Assembly (NCBI GenBank): GCA_943736015.1 | Contig: OX031063.1 | Span: 40,068,672-40,132,671, forward strand | Direction of reading: 5' to 3' | From: Tridacna crocea | Taxonomy: Eukaryota; Mollusca; Bivalvia; Cardiida; Cardiidae | Length of the DNA stretch: 64,000 nucleotides | Shown: piece after piece, positions 11,082 through 22,200 of the stretch | How the letters are laid out: each line of letters begins with the position of its first letter | Numbering within the stretch: the first letter of the stretch is position 1 | Made by a program: the position numbers and the translations under genes | Notes under the pieces: generated by a model | Databases searched by the model: none | Told to the model about the DNA's origin: nothing | What the model saw: only the letters and a program-made list of their open reading frames with translations

Positions 11082-11275
11082 CTCTTTATCAGACAGCAAA
11101 ATTTTGGTCTTGACCGAATCGAAAGCATATGCATATGGTCCAAATTGAAAGCAGACGACAATGAAGCTCAAAGGATATAGTATCTGTCAGGTTACCAGTA
11201 ATTTTCCATTTACCACAATGTTTCCATAGTCAAGTTTACTATGGAACCATATGGGGCCTTCATCAGACACCTTAT
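11078..11275 (-). mobile_element. Family A element, degraded
   Basis: Starts at the TTAA of the previous copy; L arm with an internal repeat of ATATGCATATGGTCCAAATT; right end lost. Confidence 0.5.
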
Positions 11276-11487
11276 CTAACAATCCTGAGTTTTAACAACC
11301 TTGATAAAGAAGGCCTTTAAGAACATTGTGGGAAATGGAGAAAATGCTGATAACCAGCCATTTTCTGCTTTCCCATGTTTTCTACCCTTCCCAAAACCAA
11401 TTTTGATTTTTCAGTGACATTTTTCATCACCTGCAAATGCTTTCTATTTAGACCAGTGTTAAATTTTGATGTTTGGTAAAGAAGAGT
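11270..11487 (+). mobile_element. Family A element, ends decayed
   Basis: R arm with ACAATCCTGAGTTTT, hairpin AAATGCTGATAACCAGCCATTT, L end TTTGATGTTTGGTAAAGA. Confidence 0.65.
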
Positions 11488-11574
11488 TTTGGCCCTCTTC
11501 TTGCTGTTGTGAGCAGGCTCAGAAAGCACAGACCTTGCAGTCTGCTCAATAGTACTCAATGTCTTATATTTCAA

Positions 11575-11960
11575 CCCTACCATACAACAAAGTTGGGAAT
11601 CATCCAAAGCATTTGCAGGCGACAAATTAAATATGCTCAAATGATATAGCCACATAAAAAGAACGTTTTTGGGGATATACTGTCCGTCTCTGCTTGCGCC
11701 CATCTGTGCGTCAGTTTGTGTGTCCATCTGTGTGTCTGTATGTGTACATAATACTGTCAAAGTGCTTCCAGGGGTATAAAGTCACATTGACATGCTGTAG
11801 TTTTTCCTTGAAGAAAGCTATCAGTATGTTGTCTGTATTGAAACATTCTTGGAAAAAGCAGAAATACTGCTTACCAGCATTTCTCTCTTTTCCCTTGTTT
11901 TCAAAAGAATAGTTCTTTTCGTGTGGTGAAAATTATTTGGTAAACTGTTAAACATTCTGG
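11575..11960. mobile_element. Fragments of family A
   Basis: 11575-11645 is an L-arm end (CATTTGCAGGCGACAAAT); 11840-11955 holds a decayed core (AAATACTGCTTACCAGCATTT) and an R end. Between them is unrelated T/G-rich sequence. Confidence 0.45.
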
Positions 11961-12295
11961 CATAATCAATTTTCAATCTTGAATATTTACCCATGATTAC
12001 CATTTCATGCATACATGACCGAGAAGAAAAAGTAGTGCAGAACTATTTGCATACAGCAGGATTACACAAACATAGTATTACCCTTATTACCATAATGTAA
12101 GCTTAGCTTTTATAACTTGTTATGAATTATCCGCTGTGCCTATAGTAGTATAAGAGATCTGGCATTATAGTAAGAAATCTGAAAGAGGTCCAATAAAGGG
12201 CAATTTATGCCCATTTATAGAGAGTTCCAAATGTGGTTTTGGAATCAAAGAATTTCATATTTTCAAATATTTCCAGGTTTACTGCCATCACAACT

Positions 12296-12475
12296 AGAGC
12301 TTCACATGAATTCCAGAGTACAATGGCAGGATCAATTCTGTTGGTCTAAACTGTATGAGAGATGGAAGAACAGATGTCTGAAATAATTCAACATGTGTGC
12401 CAATGGATGCAAAGAAGACTCGGGTCCATGATGTAAGCTCCCTGGCCTCGGCCAGTGGATCAAAAGGTTGCATTT
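12296..12475 (+). mobile_element. 3' part of a tandem-repeat (pearl-like) element
   Basis: ATGGCAGGATCAATTCTG near the start and CTGGCCTCGGCCAGTGGAT then CAAAAG at the end match the 3' region of the element at 44030-44931. The hairpin CTGGCCTCGGCCAG remains, but the usual CTAA is lost. Confidence 0.5.
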
Positions 12476-12624
12476 TTAGGATACATAAAATTGAAAATCA
12501 AGACATTAGACATCTCTTTCATCGTGTTTAATATTGCCAACATAATATACTCATCAATAATATTAATGAAACAAAACATGAAAGTACAGTACAGGATCAC
12601 CAACAACACTTGCCACACCACATT

Positions 12625-12855
12625 CAATTTTATCCTAATCCAAAAGACCCGCTATTAATGGTCTGAAGGAAGAGGACTTTTGAAAACATTGTTACACAGA
12701 CAGAAATTGCTGGTTACCAGAATTTTTCTCCTTTTCCCCACAATACTTCCTACCCTTTCTAAGGCAAGATCCATGATTTGATGCAAATTGTTCTCTACAA
12801 GGTTTAGTCATTTAAATCTGGACCAGTCTTAAATTCTGAAATCTGGTGAAAAATT
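12625..12855 (+). mobile_element. Family A element, degraded
   Basis: CTTTTGAAAACATTG, ATTGCTGGTTACCAGAATTT and CCCACAATACTTCCTACC remain. Confidence 0.5.
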
Positions 12856-12924
12856 GAGTTTTAACGAGATAGCCAGCTATTTTTGACATATAGTAATCTC
12901 TCTATCAAATACAGCAAATCTAAA

Positions 12925-13180
12925 CTAAATATTTGACCAATTTAAAAGCATTTGCTGACAACAAGCCAATTGTGACCCAAAGGATAAAATTTGTTCTGAA
13001 AGGGGCAGAAAACATTTGGGAAAAAAGGAGAAAATGCTAAAAAACAAAATTCTTTTTCCACTTTGTTATATATGCTTTTGATGGCAAATATGCAGGGTCT
13101 CTTTTGCCATACTTAGCATGTTCTCTGCAGATACTTTCAATTTAGACAAGTCTAGTATTTCTTTCATTTCGTGAAAGATG
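12925..13180. mobile_element. Family A element, strongly degraded
   Basis: CCAATTTAAAAGCATTTGC, GAAAACATTTGGG and GGAGAAAATGCT mark the left half; the right half is hard to follow. Confidence 0.35.
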
Positions 13181-13499
13181 GAATAGTATATACCTTTAAT
13201 TCTTTACCAAACAGCAAAATTTCACACTAATCCTATTAGAAAGCATTTTGCTAGCAAAAAATTAACTGTGGCTCAATTTTCACTCTTCCATTTTGAAAGA
13301 TTTTGCAAATAACAAGTAATAAATGGCTGTATCAACAGAATGTGTCTGTTACGGGGTTAAACGCTTGACAGGAAAAATAGAAAATGCTCGATACCGGCAC
13401 TCTCTCAGGACGTTATCAAAGCTTCTCTTCCTTCATTTTAAACTCTAGATCACCAAGTAGAGCTATGCTCTGTGAAAAGGGGGCTTAATGCATCTGTGA

Positions 13500-13620
13500 A
13501 AAGTATCGACCCAGGTCAGCCTGAGCAGTCCACATAGGCTGACCTGGGCCAAACTTTTAGCTATTGGTCCATTTTCTGTTTGTCATAGGACCAGCCTACC
13601 TCATGGTTAAGTTGGTTATA
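13500..13620. mobile_element. Family C palindrome with flank
   Basis: GACCCAGGTCAGCCTGAGCA and ATAGGCTGACCTGGGCC form a hairpin of about 17 bp per arm, followed by GGACCAGCCTACCTCATGG as at 17475. Confidence 0.6.
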
Positions 13621-13691
13621 TGTAAAGGTGGCTCTTACAGATTTATAATCATGTGATGAATTGGGTCGAAATCATGTATCACTCTGATGTA

Positions 13692-13920
13692 TTAACCCAT
13701 TACCACACAATCCCTATTTTTGACGCCCCTGAGACAGAAGTCTTTAGAAAACACTGTGGGAAAAGGAGAAAATGCTGGTAACCAGCATTTTCTCCTTTTC
13801 CCACAATGTTTTCTGTCCTTCACAAAACAAATTTCAAATTTTCAGTCACTTTTATTTTGTTGTCTGCAAATGCTTTTGATTTGGATAAGCCTAAAATATT
13901 GTTGTTTGGTAAAGAGTTAA
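13692..13920 (+). mobile_element. Family A TTAA element
   Basis: A near-intact reference copy: R end CCCATTACCACACAATCCC, centre GCTGGTAACCAGC, L end TTGTTTGGTAAAGAG, TTAA on both sides. Confidence 0.9.
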
Positions 13921-14145
13921 CCCTTTACCAAACGACAATATTTCAGACTGGTACAAAGTGAAAGCACTTGCATACAGCAAGAGAAACCCGACTCAAAAAT
14001 TGAAATTTGTTTTGGGAAGGGAAAAAAACATTGTGGGAAAAGGAGAAAATGCTGGTTACCAGCATTTTCTCCTTTTCCCATGATGTTTTCAAAAGGCTTC
14101 TATCTCAGGGTCGTAAAAACCAGGGATTGTTTTGTAAAGGATTAA
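13917..14145 (-). mobile_element. Family A TTAA element, back to back with the previous copy
   Basis: Shares the TTAA at 13917-13920; opposite orientation; centre GCTGGTTACCAGC intact. Confidence 0.9.
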
Positions 14146-14177
14146 GCCCCCTTTTGCTAGAGCATGACTCAGTAAAT

Positions 14178-14384
14178 GGTTTACCTTCACAAAGGGACAA
14201 AATTTTAAACTTTTTCAAATGCAATGCATATGTAGACAACAAATTCAATGTGGCCCAATGACAGAAAACTGTGGGAAAAGGAGAAAATCCTGCTCACTGG
14301 CTTCTTCTACTTTTCCCACTATATTTCCATACACCTTCTCAATCAGGGTTGTTATAACTTGGCATTAATTTGTAAAGTGTTAAT
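14178..14384 (-). mobile_element. Family A element, degraded core
   Basis: L end ACAAAGGGACAAAATTTT; core GGAGAAAATCCTGCTCACTG; ends GTAAAGTGTTAA. Confidence 0.55.
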
Positions 14385-14786
14385 CTAATAATAAAACTTT
14401 GGAAATGAAACATGATTTTTTTCTTAAAAAACAAAAGACTTGCTTTCAAAATTCAACCAAAAAAAGGGGACATAAATGAGAGACACTAACAGAAAGGATA
14501 ATGTATTTTTTTGAATCACAGAAACACTGTTGGAAAAGGAACTGCACATAATTACATTAATTTTCAAAACTCTACTTACAATACAAAGAAAATATCACAG
14601 TGCTAAAATGGTCAAATGAAAAGATACTAACAAATACCATATATACAAATACGATGTAACTAAAGCTATCTCTCTTATAAAAATTCTTACTGCACAGTTC
14701 ACTTACAAACATATGATCTATGCTCTGTAGAAAAGTGCATCTGTCAAGATTATAACCCAAAGTATCCTTGTACAATCTGCACAAGT

Positions 14787-15003
14787 GGACTAAAACAACC
14801 CCTGATTTTTACGGGTATGGAATAGTAGCCTTTTGAAAACATTGTGGGAAAAGGAGAAAATGCTGGTAACCTGCATTTTCTCCTTTTCCCACTATGTTTT
14901 CTACCCTAGACAGAAATCATCTTTTCAGCAAGTGTTGAATTATCATCTGCAAATGCTTTCAATTTGGTCTAGTCCAAAAGTTTATCCTTTGGGAAAGGGT
15001 TAA
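14787..15003 (+). mobile_element. Family A element
   Basis: Left TTAA lost (CTAAAACAACCCCTG); hairpin ATGCTGGTAACCTGCAT; right TTAA present. Confidence 0.75.
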
Positions 15004-15365
15004 TTTATTTTTTTGCTATCAGTAAATTTTCTACATGTCAAAGGACCATCCAACCTCATAATTTTGCGAGTTGTTAGACATGTGTTATAAAATAATTTGG
15101 TTGCATTATGGGTATGCTACTCACTTTTCACACAGCACCATTTATACGTAATCTATAAAGTAAATATACAAGGGCTGTTTGGAACGTGTCATAACTTTTT
15201 TGAGAACATAAATTTTTCAAAAAACAATTTCTTTCTACAACAATTTTAAATAGAGATACTTGTTAGAATTCAATATACAATATACATAGTAAACAATTGC
15301 AAATTCCCAAATCACTGAGTCACTATAGCAATGTAGACTAGCTTTGAACAGAGCAAACGCAATCA

Positions 15366-15593
15366 TTAACCCTTTACCACACAATCCCCACTTTTAACAA
15401 TCCCAAGAAGGAAGCCTTTTAAAAATACGGTGAGAAAATGAGAAAATTCAGGTAACCAGCATTTTCTCCTTTTCCCATTATGTTTTCTAACTAAAGAACA
15501 AAAAGTTTCGTTCTTTGAAAACATGACAATATTTCCTTGTGAATATCCTCAGTGTGAAAGAGTATGAAATTTTGTTGTGTGATAAAGGGTTAA
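15366..15593 (+). mobile_element. Family A TTAA element
   Basis: TTAA to TTAA; left hairpin arm damaged (AAATTCAGGTAACCAGC). Confidence 0.8.
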
Positions 15594-15802
15594 CCATTTA
15601 CTAAACAATCCCTGGTTTTTAACGACCCTGAGATAGAAGCCTTCTGAAAACACTGTAGGAAAAGGAGAAACTCCTTTACCAACAATGTTCTCTACCCTGC
15701 TGGAAAACAAAATTCCATGTTTTAGTAATTCTTCTTCTGTCATCTGCAAATGCTTTCAATTTGGACCAGTCTAAAGTTCTATGCCATGTGGTAAAGGATT
15801 AA
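15590..15802 (+). mobile_element. Family A TTAA element with collapsed hairpin
   Basis: Shares the TTAA with the previous copy. The tip is deleted: GGAAAAGGAGAAACTCCTTT, leaving a short palindrome. Confidence 0.8.
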
Positions 15803-15904
15803 AGGTCTCAAATCTTTATAATTTATCTAAAGGATCCAAAAAGGGTGTTTCATGCATCTGCAAAAAGTACAGACCCAAGTCAGCCTGTGTAGTCGACCCT
15901 GGCT

Positions 15905-16129
15905 GACCTTTACTCCATAGATACTCATTTCTACGCATTGCCTGTAGGAGCCTTTGGAAAACATTGTGGCAAAAGGTGAAATTGCTTGTCACGAGCAATT
16001 TCACCCTTTGTCACAATGTTTTCTATGCTCTAAACAGGTGTCATACACACATAAGAAACGGCTTCGTCCTTGCTGTTATCTAGGGTCAATAACAGATTAC
16101 ATAGAAATGTCTTATGGGGTAAAGGGTTA
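15905..16129 (+). mobile_element. Family B element
   Basis: CCTTTACTCCATAGATACTC at left, GGGGTAAAGGGTTAG at right, hairpin GTGAAATTGCTTGTCACGAG with its complement. The left end is fused to a family C palindrome (15850-15905). Confidence 0.8.
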
Positions 16130-16215
16130 GAAATTTTTTGATCATGGTAAATTAACCGTATTTCCAAGGACCATTCTACCTTTGGATGCACTTTAGACAC
16201 TTAAGATGACATTCC

Positions 16216-16332
16216 TTAAACCCTTTACCAGATGGCATAACTTTATATATATCCTATTTGCCTTCTCTCACAATGTCTTCAAAAAAATCTCTTTTCTCAG
16301 GGACGTTTAAATACTGGTGTAACTGTATGGTA
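16216..16332 (-). mobile_element. Family A fragment
   Basis: CTTAAACCCTTTACCAGATG at left and an R arm (CTCAGGGACGTTTAAATAC) at right; the left core is deleted. Confidence 0.5.
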
Positions 16333-16557
16333 CAAGATGAACTCTTTACCAAATGACAAATTTTTGGACTGGACCAAATTCAAAGCATCTGCAGACAACA
16401 AATTTAAAACCTTGGTAAAATGAAGATTTCTGACTCTGATAGGGTAGAAAATATTGTGGGAAAAAGAGAAAATCCTGGTTACCAGCATTTTCTTCTGTTT
16501 TCCATGGGCTTCATTCTCAGGGTCATTAAAAGTCAGGATTGTGTGGTATAAAGTTAA
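16330..16557 (-). mobile_element. Family A element
   Basis: CTCTTTACCAAATGACAA to AAAGTTAA; centre CCTGGTTACCAGCATT. Confidence 0.7.
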
Positions 16558-17033
16558 ATACTGCAACAGATAAAAGCGCCTGCATTTCGGAAGAAAATAA
16601 TGGAGATAATTTCTATGAAGTGTGAACTACATACACTGGTAAATGCCATCATCTCAACAACAAAACCCGTGAAATATACCAATCACTAAGTTTAAATATG
16701 AAAATGTCTTTTTTAAAAATAAATTAAAACTGAAATATACATATGACTGGCTAAATTTAGTTAAAAACAGAACAGAGAGGTAATTCATGGAATGATAGAG
16801 TCTTGAGGTCTTTATTCTAACAACAATTCAATATCATAAATTACAGCCAAAATACTCTTTTAGCAAATCTTCTAAAGAAACTAGCAAGCTGCTTATCTTT
16901 ACTTTACATTTAAGTCTCTGTGATGAAACTATCCCATGGCCAAGGGGAAGATAGATTTTGAAATCACCGAGTGAAAAGGAGAATATGCAGGTATCTGCAT
17001 TTTCTCCTTTTGCCCCAGTATTTTCCACTTTTC

Positions 17034-17260
17034 AACTCATTACCAAACGACAGTGTTTTAGGCTTGTCCAAATAGAAAGCATTTGCAGACGACAAAATAA
17101 AAGTGACTGAAAATTTGAAATTTGTTTTGTGAAGAGTAGAAAACATTGTGGGAAAAGGAGAAAATGCTGGTTACCCGCGTTTTCTCCTTTTCCCACAATG
17201 TTTTCTAAAGGCTTCTTTTTCAGGGGCGTCAAAAGTAGGGATTGTGTGGTAAAATGGGTT
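17034..17260 (-). mobile_element. Family A element
   Basis: Full hairpin with one tip change (GGTTACCCGCG); a small core fragment of another copy adjoins at 16960-17033. Confidence 0.8.
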
Positions 17261-17502
17261 AGAGGAGAAGTCCCAACATCCGAATCACATTTTCTTGCAA
17301 CCTGCCAATGCTTTCAAAATCTAAAAATTCTGTATTCTAGTTGTAAGTTGAAGAGTGAAAATATATGAGTCGTGCTTTGGGAGATGGGTTTTTGTGCACC
17401 TGTAAAGAGTACTGACCTGCAGGGTGACCTGGGTCGAAAAATTTTGCTATTGACTCAATTTTCTACATTTTAAAGGACCAGTCTACCTCATGACTATGTC
17501 CC

Positions 17503-17830
17503 TCGCTCTTTACTAAACAACTTTAGAGTGTTCCAAATTGAAAGCATTTGTAGACAACAACATTAATGTGACTCAAAAATTGAAATTCGTTTCCAGCGGG
17601 TTAGAAAACATTGTGGGAAAAGGAGAAAATGCTGGTTACCAGCATTTTCTCCTTTTCCCATGATGTTTACAAAAGGCTTCTTCCTCAGGGAAGAAAAATT
17701 GAAATTTTAGCTTGGGAGGGGTAGAAAACATTATGGGAAATGGAGAAAATGCTGGTTACCAGCATTCTCTCCTTTTCTCGCAATGTTTTCAAAAGGCATA
17801 AAAGCAAGGGATTGTTTTGGAAAGGTTTAA
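17503..17830 (-). mobile_element. Family A element with two hairpin cores
   Basis: One L end and one R end, but the core (AGAAAACATTGTGGGAAAAG through GCTGGTTACCAGC) occurs twice, at 17600-17670 and 17725-17795, separated by a repeat of the inner L segment (AAAAATTGAAATTTTAGC). An internal tandem duplication. Confidence 0.8.
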
Positions 17831-18132
17831 ACACAATGGATTTTATGTATCCATGGTTATTAGATTATTGACAAAAGTTGAATAATGTTCTTATCTCAAA
17901 ATGCCAATCAAATCTGTCCTCCATGGACATAAAAAATGTTGAATTTTTTGTTAGTACTTAACGCAAGACATAAAATAATAATGATCCAAATCACTCCGCA
18001 GTCTTCATGCATTCTGATCTTAATTTACATTATTCTCAGGACCATGTAATGTCATCACTGACAGTCTGTAGATCAATGACAGATTTTCTTTACCAGGTGG
18101 GCGATGACGGCCCTGTATCCCTCTATTACCTT

Positions 18133-18367
18133 TTAACTCTTTACCAAACGACAAAAGTTTAGACTTGTCTGAATTGAAAGCAGTTGCAGATGACATAGTG
18201 AATGTGACTTAAAAAGTGAAATTTGTTCTGTGAAGGGTAGGAAACATAGCGGGAAAAGGAGAAACTGCTGGTTACCAGCATTTTCTCCTTTCCCTATAAT
18301 GTTTTCTAAAGGCTTCCTTCTAAAGGCTTCCGTCGTCAAAAGTAGGGATTGTGTGGTAATGGGTTAA
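18133..18367 (-). mobile_element. Family A TTAA element
   Basis: TTAA to TTAA; a small repeat of TCTAAAGGCTTCC in the R arm at 18303-18331. Confidence 0.85.
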
Positions 18368-18426
18368 CTCTTTACATGATGACTTAACTTTTAGACTTGT
18401 CTAAATCCAATTCTTTGAAATGATTC

Positions 18427-18815
18427 TTAACTCTTTACCAAACGACAAAATTTTAGACTAATCCAAATTGACAGCACTTACAGACGACAAAATATACACA
18501 ACTCAAAAATTGAAATGTGTTCCCAGCAGGGTAGAAAACATTGTGGGAAAAGGAGAAAATGCTGGTTACCAGCATTTTCTCCTTTTCCTACAATGTTTTC
18601 AAAGGGCTTCCATCTCGGGGTTGTTTTTTTTTTTTGTTTTTAATGGTGTTTTACGCCGCTTTCAACAGTATTTCAGTCATATCACGGCGACAGTTCACAT
18701 ATTCATGTTTCCTGGGTTTCACCAGTACTAGGCTAGGCTCTGAAGTGTCTTACCCAAGGACACTCCTGTGCTCGGGGTTGTAAAAACCAGGGATTGTTCA
18801 GCTGACCAGGGTTAA
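18427..18815 (-). mobile_element. Family A TTAA element interrupted by a SINE-like insertion
   Basis: Left 18427-18624 and right 18782-18815 join into one normal copy when 18625-18781 is removed. Confidence 0.85.
18625..18770 (-). mobile_element. SINE-like retroelement with 11-bp target duplication
   Basis: On the minus strand it ends in an A-rich tail (the T run at 18624-18635). It is flanked by direct repeats CTCGGGGTTGT at 18614-18624 and 18771-18781. The conserved part reads TGGTGTTTTACGCCGCTTTC then AACAGTATTTCAGTCATAT on the plus strand, a block I associate with bivalve SINEs. No tRNA-like promoter was seen, so it may be 5' truncated. Relatives: 22500-22740, 55085-55205 and perhaps 60330-60440. 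Confidence 0.75.
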
Positions 18816-18820
18816 GAGCA

Positions 18821-18990
18821 ACATGGCAGAATCATTTGTGTGAAATCTTGTCAAAATTGGACGGATAGTTTCAGAAATGATGTTTGAAATACAATTTAAT
18901 GCACAGATGGACAGAATGATGCATCCACACGAGACAAACACAGTGCCATGGCATCCTAAGCTCATTGGTTTCTGCCCAGTTGAGCTAAAA
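18821..18990 (+). mobile_element. 3' part of a tandem-repeat (pearl-like) element
   Basis: AACATGGCAGAATCATTTGT and AAAATTGGACGGATAGTTTC match 44750-44820; ends in a hairpin-like GGTTTCTGCCCAGTTGAG followed by CTAAAA. Confidence 0.55.
18895..18900 (-). promoter_or_regulatory. Possible polyadenylation signal (ATTAAA) of the CLC gene
   Basis: About 290 bases after the stop on the minus strand, but inside the repeat 18821-18990. Weak. Confidence 0.15.
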
Positions 18991-19192
18991 TGAAAATATT
19001 TTTGGAGTATTATATGATATACAATAAATTATGTTCCTATTACAACAACAGTGATTATGCACACAGAACAACACTTGAATTGGTTTGTATACTACACAGC
19101 ATCCATGGAAATAAGAGAGTTTCATCTCTATCATAGTTCAAGCGCACATTGCAATCAGTTCCCCATGACAACACTGACACAGAAACCAAATT

Positions 19193-19283
19193 CTAGTTGA
19201 ACAGGATGGAGTCTGGATCTTGATTTTGCAGCTGAACAATGTGTCTCAACACATCTTTCTTGGTGATTATGCCTAGGAGACGT
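19193..19283 (-). CDS. CLC exon 18 (end of CBS2, stop)
   Basis: Acceptor TTTTTGCAG; encodes [12 protein letters not shown] through DPDSILFN and TAG at 19193-19195. Enters one base short of a codon, matching exon 17. Confidence 0.93.
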
Positions 19284-22200
19284 CTGCAAAAAGAAGAAAA
19301 CAAGAAAATGATTTTTTAGTTGAATTGCAGCGACTGAAATGTATAAACTATACCATGTTTAACCCTTTACCACACAATCCCAACTTTTCACAACCTTGTA
19401 GAAAGAGGCTTTTCAAAACACTGTATTAAACCATTACTACACAACCCCTACTTTTGATGCCCCTGAGAAAGAAGCCTGTAGAAAACATTGTGGGAAAAGG
19501 AGAAAATGCTGGTAACCAGCATTTTCTTCTTTTCCCGCAATGTTTACTACCCTTCACAAAACAAATTTCAAATTTTCAGTCACTTTTATTTTTTCGTCTG
19601 CATATGCTTTCGATTTGGACAAGCCTAAAATATTGTCGTTTGGTAATGAGTTAAAAGGAGAAAGTGCTGGTACCAGTATTTTCTCCTTTTCACATAATAT
19701 TTCCTGCTCTATCATAGACTTCTTGTCTACTGCAAATGCTTTTAACTTGTTAGAGGCCAAAATTTTGTCGTCTTTTACAACAAAATCCCGAGATTTAAAG
19801 ACCATGACAAAGATGCCTTTTGAAAACATTGTTAGAAAAAGAGGAAATGTTTTCTACTCTATCCATCAAATTCTATGAGCTAAATTTTAATTGTCGTCTG
19901 TTAATGCTTTCAATTGGGACAAGTTTATGTTTTTGTAGTGTGGTAAAGAGTTAACCTATTTGATGCCATAATTTATCCTGCAGCAGACTACTTTTCATTG
20001 AGAATTTACTTGTAACTAGGATTTTTATCTTTGAACTATGATGCATTCAATTTCACATAAAAGTCAATGTTCCACCTTTATCCATGTTGGATTTCCTTAT
20101 TTACGAAAAACATTTTAACCCTTTACCACTTGACAAAATTTTAGACTGGTCCAAATTGAAAGCACTTGCAGACAACAAATTTCAGCAGAATAGAAAACAT
20201 TGTGGGAAAAGGAGAAAATGCTGGTTATCAGCATTTTCTCTTTTTCCCGCAATTTTTTCAAAAGGCTTCTATCTCAGGGTCATGAAAACCAGTGATTGTT
20301 TGTTAAAGAGTAAAGTCATTTGCTCCAAATTAATTTCACTGGTAACCAGCATTTTCTCCTTTTCTCACAATATTTTTGAAAGCTTTCTTCTCCTGGGATG
20401 TTAAAAGTTAGGATTGTGCGGTAGAAGGATAAGATTTTCTCTATGTAATGGCGAGATATGGTACATACCCATTGACTGTGACTAGAGTCTGACGTAGACC
20501 TAACTTTCTGAACATTTCTACAACTGTCTCCATCGGAGTTTGATCTGTTATCGTCACAGGGGCCTGAAGAAGAAAAAACTTGCGTCATTTCAAAACCTTA
20601 TATTGAAGATACAGCAGATGACTTTATCAAATGACAAAATTTTAGACTGCTCCAACTTGAAAGCACTTGCAGACGACAAAATAAATATAACTCAGCATTT
20701 TCTCCTTTCCCACAATGTTTTCAAAAGGTTTCTATCTCAGGGTCGTAAAAACCAGGATTGTTTGGGAAAGGGTTAAATGTAAAAATCTGCTTGGTTAACT
20801 CTTTACCAAACGAGAAAATTTCAGGCTGGTCCAGATTAAGAGTATTTGCAGACAACAAAGCAAAAGTGCTTGAAAAATTGAAATTTGGAAGGTTAGAAAA
20901 CATTGTGGGAACAAGAGCGGCAAATTGTCGCAAGATACGCCCGTCTTACCCCAAGTTGTAAAGGTGGGGCATGCACCGGACAAAATTCAAGTATGAAAAA
21001 CAACAAAGGGCAATAACTCAAAAATAAAGCAAGCAAGAGTTGTGATTCCTGTGCACTGCACTCCCCATGGATGAGATCTATCCACCCATGAAATTTCATA
21101 ACCCTAGCTACTATAGTTTTGGAGATATGCTCCGTACAAAAATCAAGTATGAAAAACGACAAAGGGCAATAACTCAAAAATTAAGCAAGCAAGAGTTATG
21201 ATTCTTATGCACTGCACACACCCTCGGTAAGATCTATCCAGCCATGAAATTTCATAACCCTAGCTAGTATAGTTTTGGAGATATGCTCCGGACATAATTC
21301 AAGTATGAAAAACAACAATGGGCAATAACTCAAAAATAAGCAAGCAAGAGTTATGATTCCTGTGCACTGCACTCCCCGTCAATGAGATCTATCCACCCAT
21401 AAAATTTCATAACCCTAGCTAGTATAGTTTTGGAGATATGCTTCGGACAAAATTCAAGTTTGAAAAACAACAAAGGGCAATAACTCAAAAATTACGCAAG
21501 CAAGACTTATGATTCCTGTGCACTGCACTCCCCCTCGGTGAGATCTATCCACCCATGAAATTTCATAACCCTAGCTACTATAGTTTTGAAGATATGCTCC
21601 GGACAAAATTCAAGTATGAAAAACGACAAAGGGCAATATCTCAAAAATTAAGCAAGCAAGAGTTATGATTCCTGTGCACTGCACTCCCCGTCAATGAGAT
21701 CTATCCACCCATGAAATTTCATAACCCTAGCTAGTATAGTTTTGGAGATATGCTCCGGACAAAATTCAAGTATGAAAAACAACAAAGGGCAATAACTCAA
21801 AAATTAAGCGAGCAAGAGTTATGATTCTTGTGCACTGCACTCCCCGTCAATGAGATCTATCCAGCCATGAAATTTCATAACCCTAGCTAGTATAGTTTTG
21901 GAGATATGCTCCGGACAAAATTCAAGTATGAAAAACAACAAAGGGCAATAACTCAAAAATTAAGCGAGCAAGAGTTATGATTCTTGTGCACTGCACTCCC
22001 CCTTGATGAGATCTATCCACCCATGAAATTTCATAACCCTAGCCAGTATAGTTTTGGAGATATGCTCCGGACAAAATTCAAGTATGAAAAACAACAAAGG
22101 GCAATAACTCAAAAATTAAGCTAGCAAGAGTTATGATTCTTGTGCACTGCACTCCCCCTCGATGAGATGTATCCACCCATGAAATTTCATAACCCTAGCT

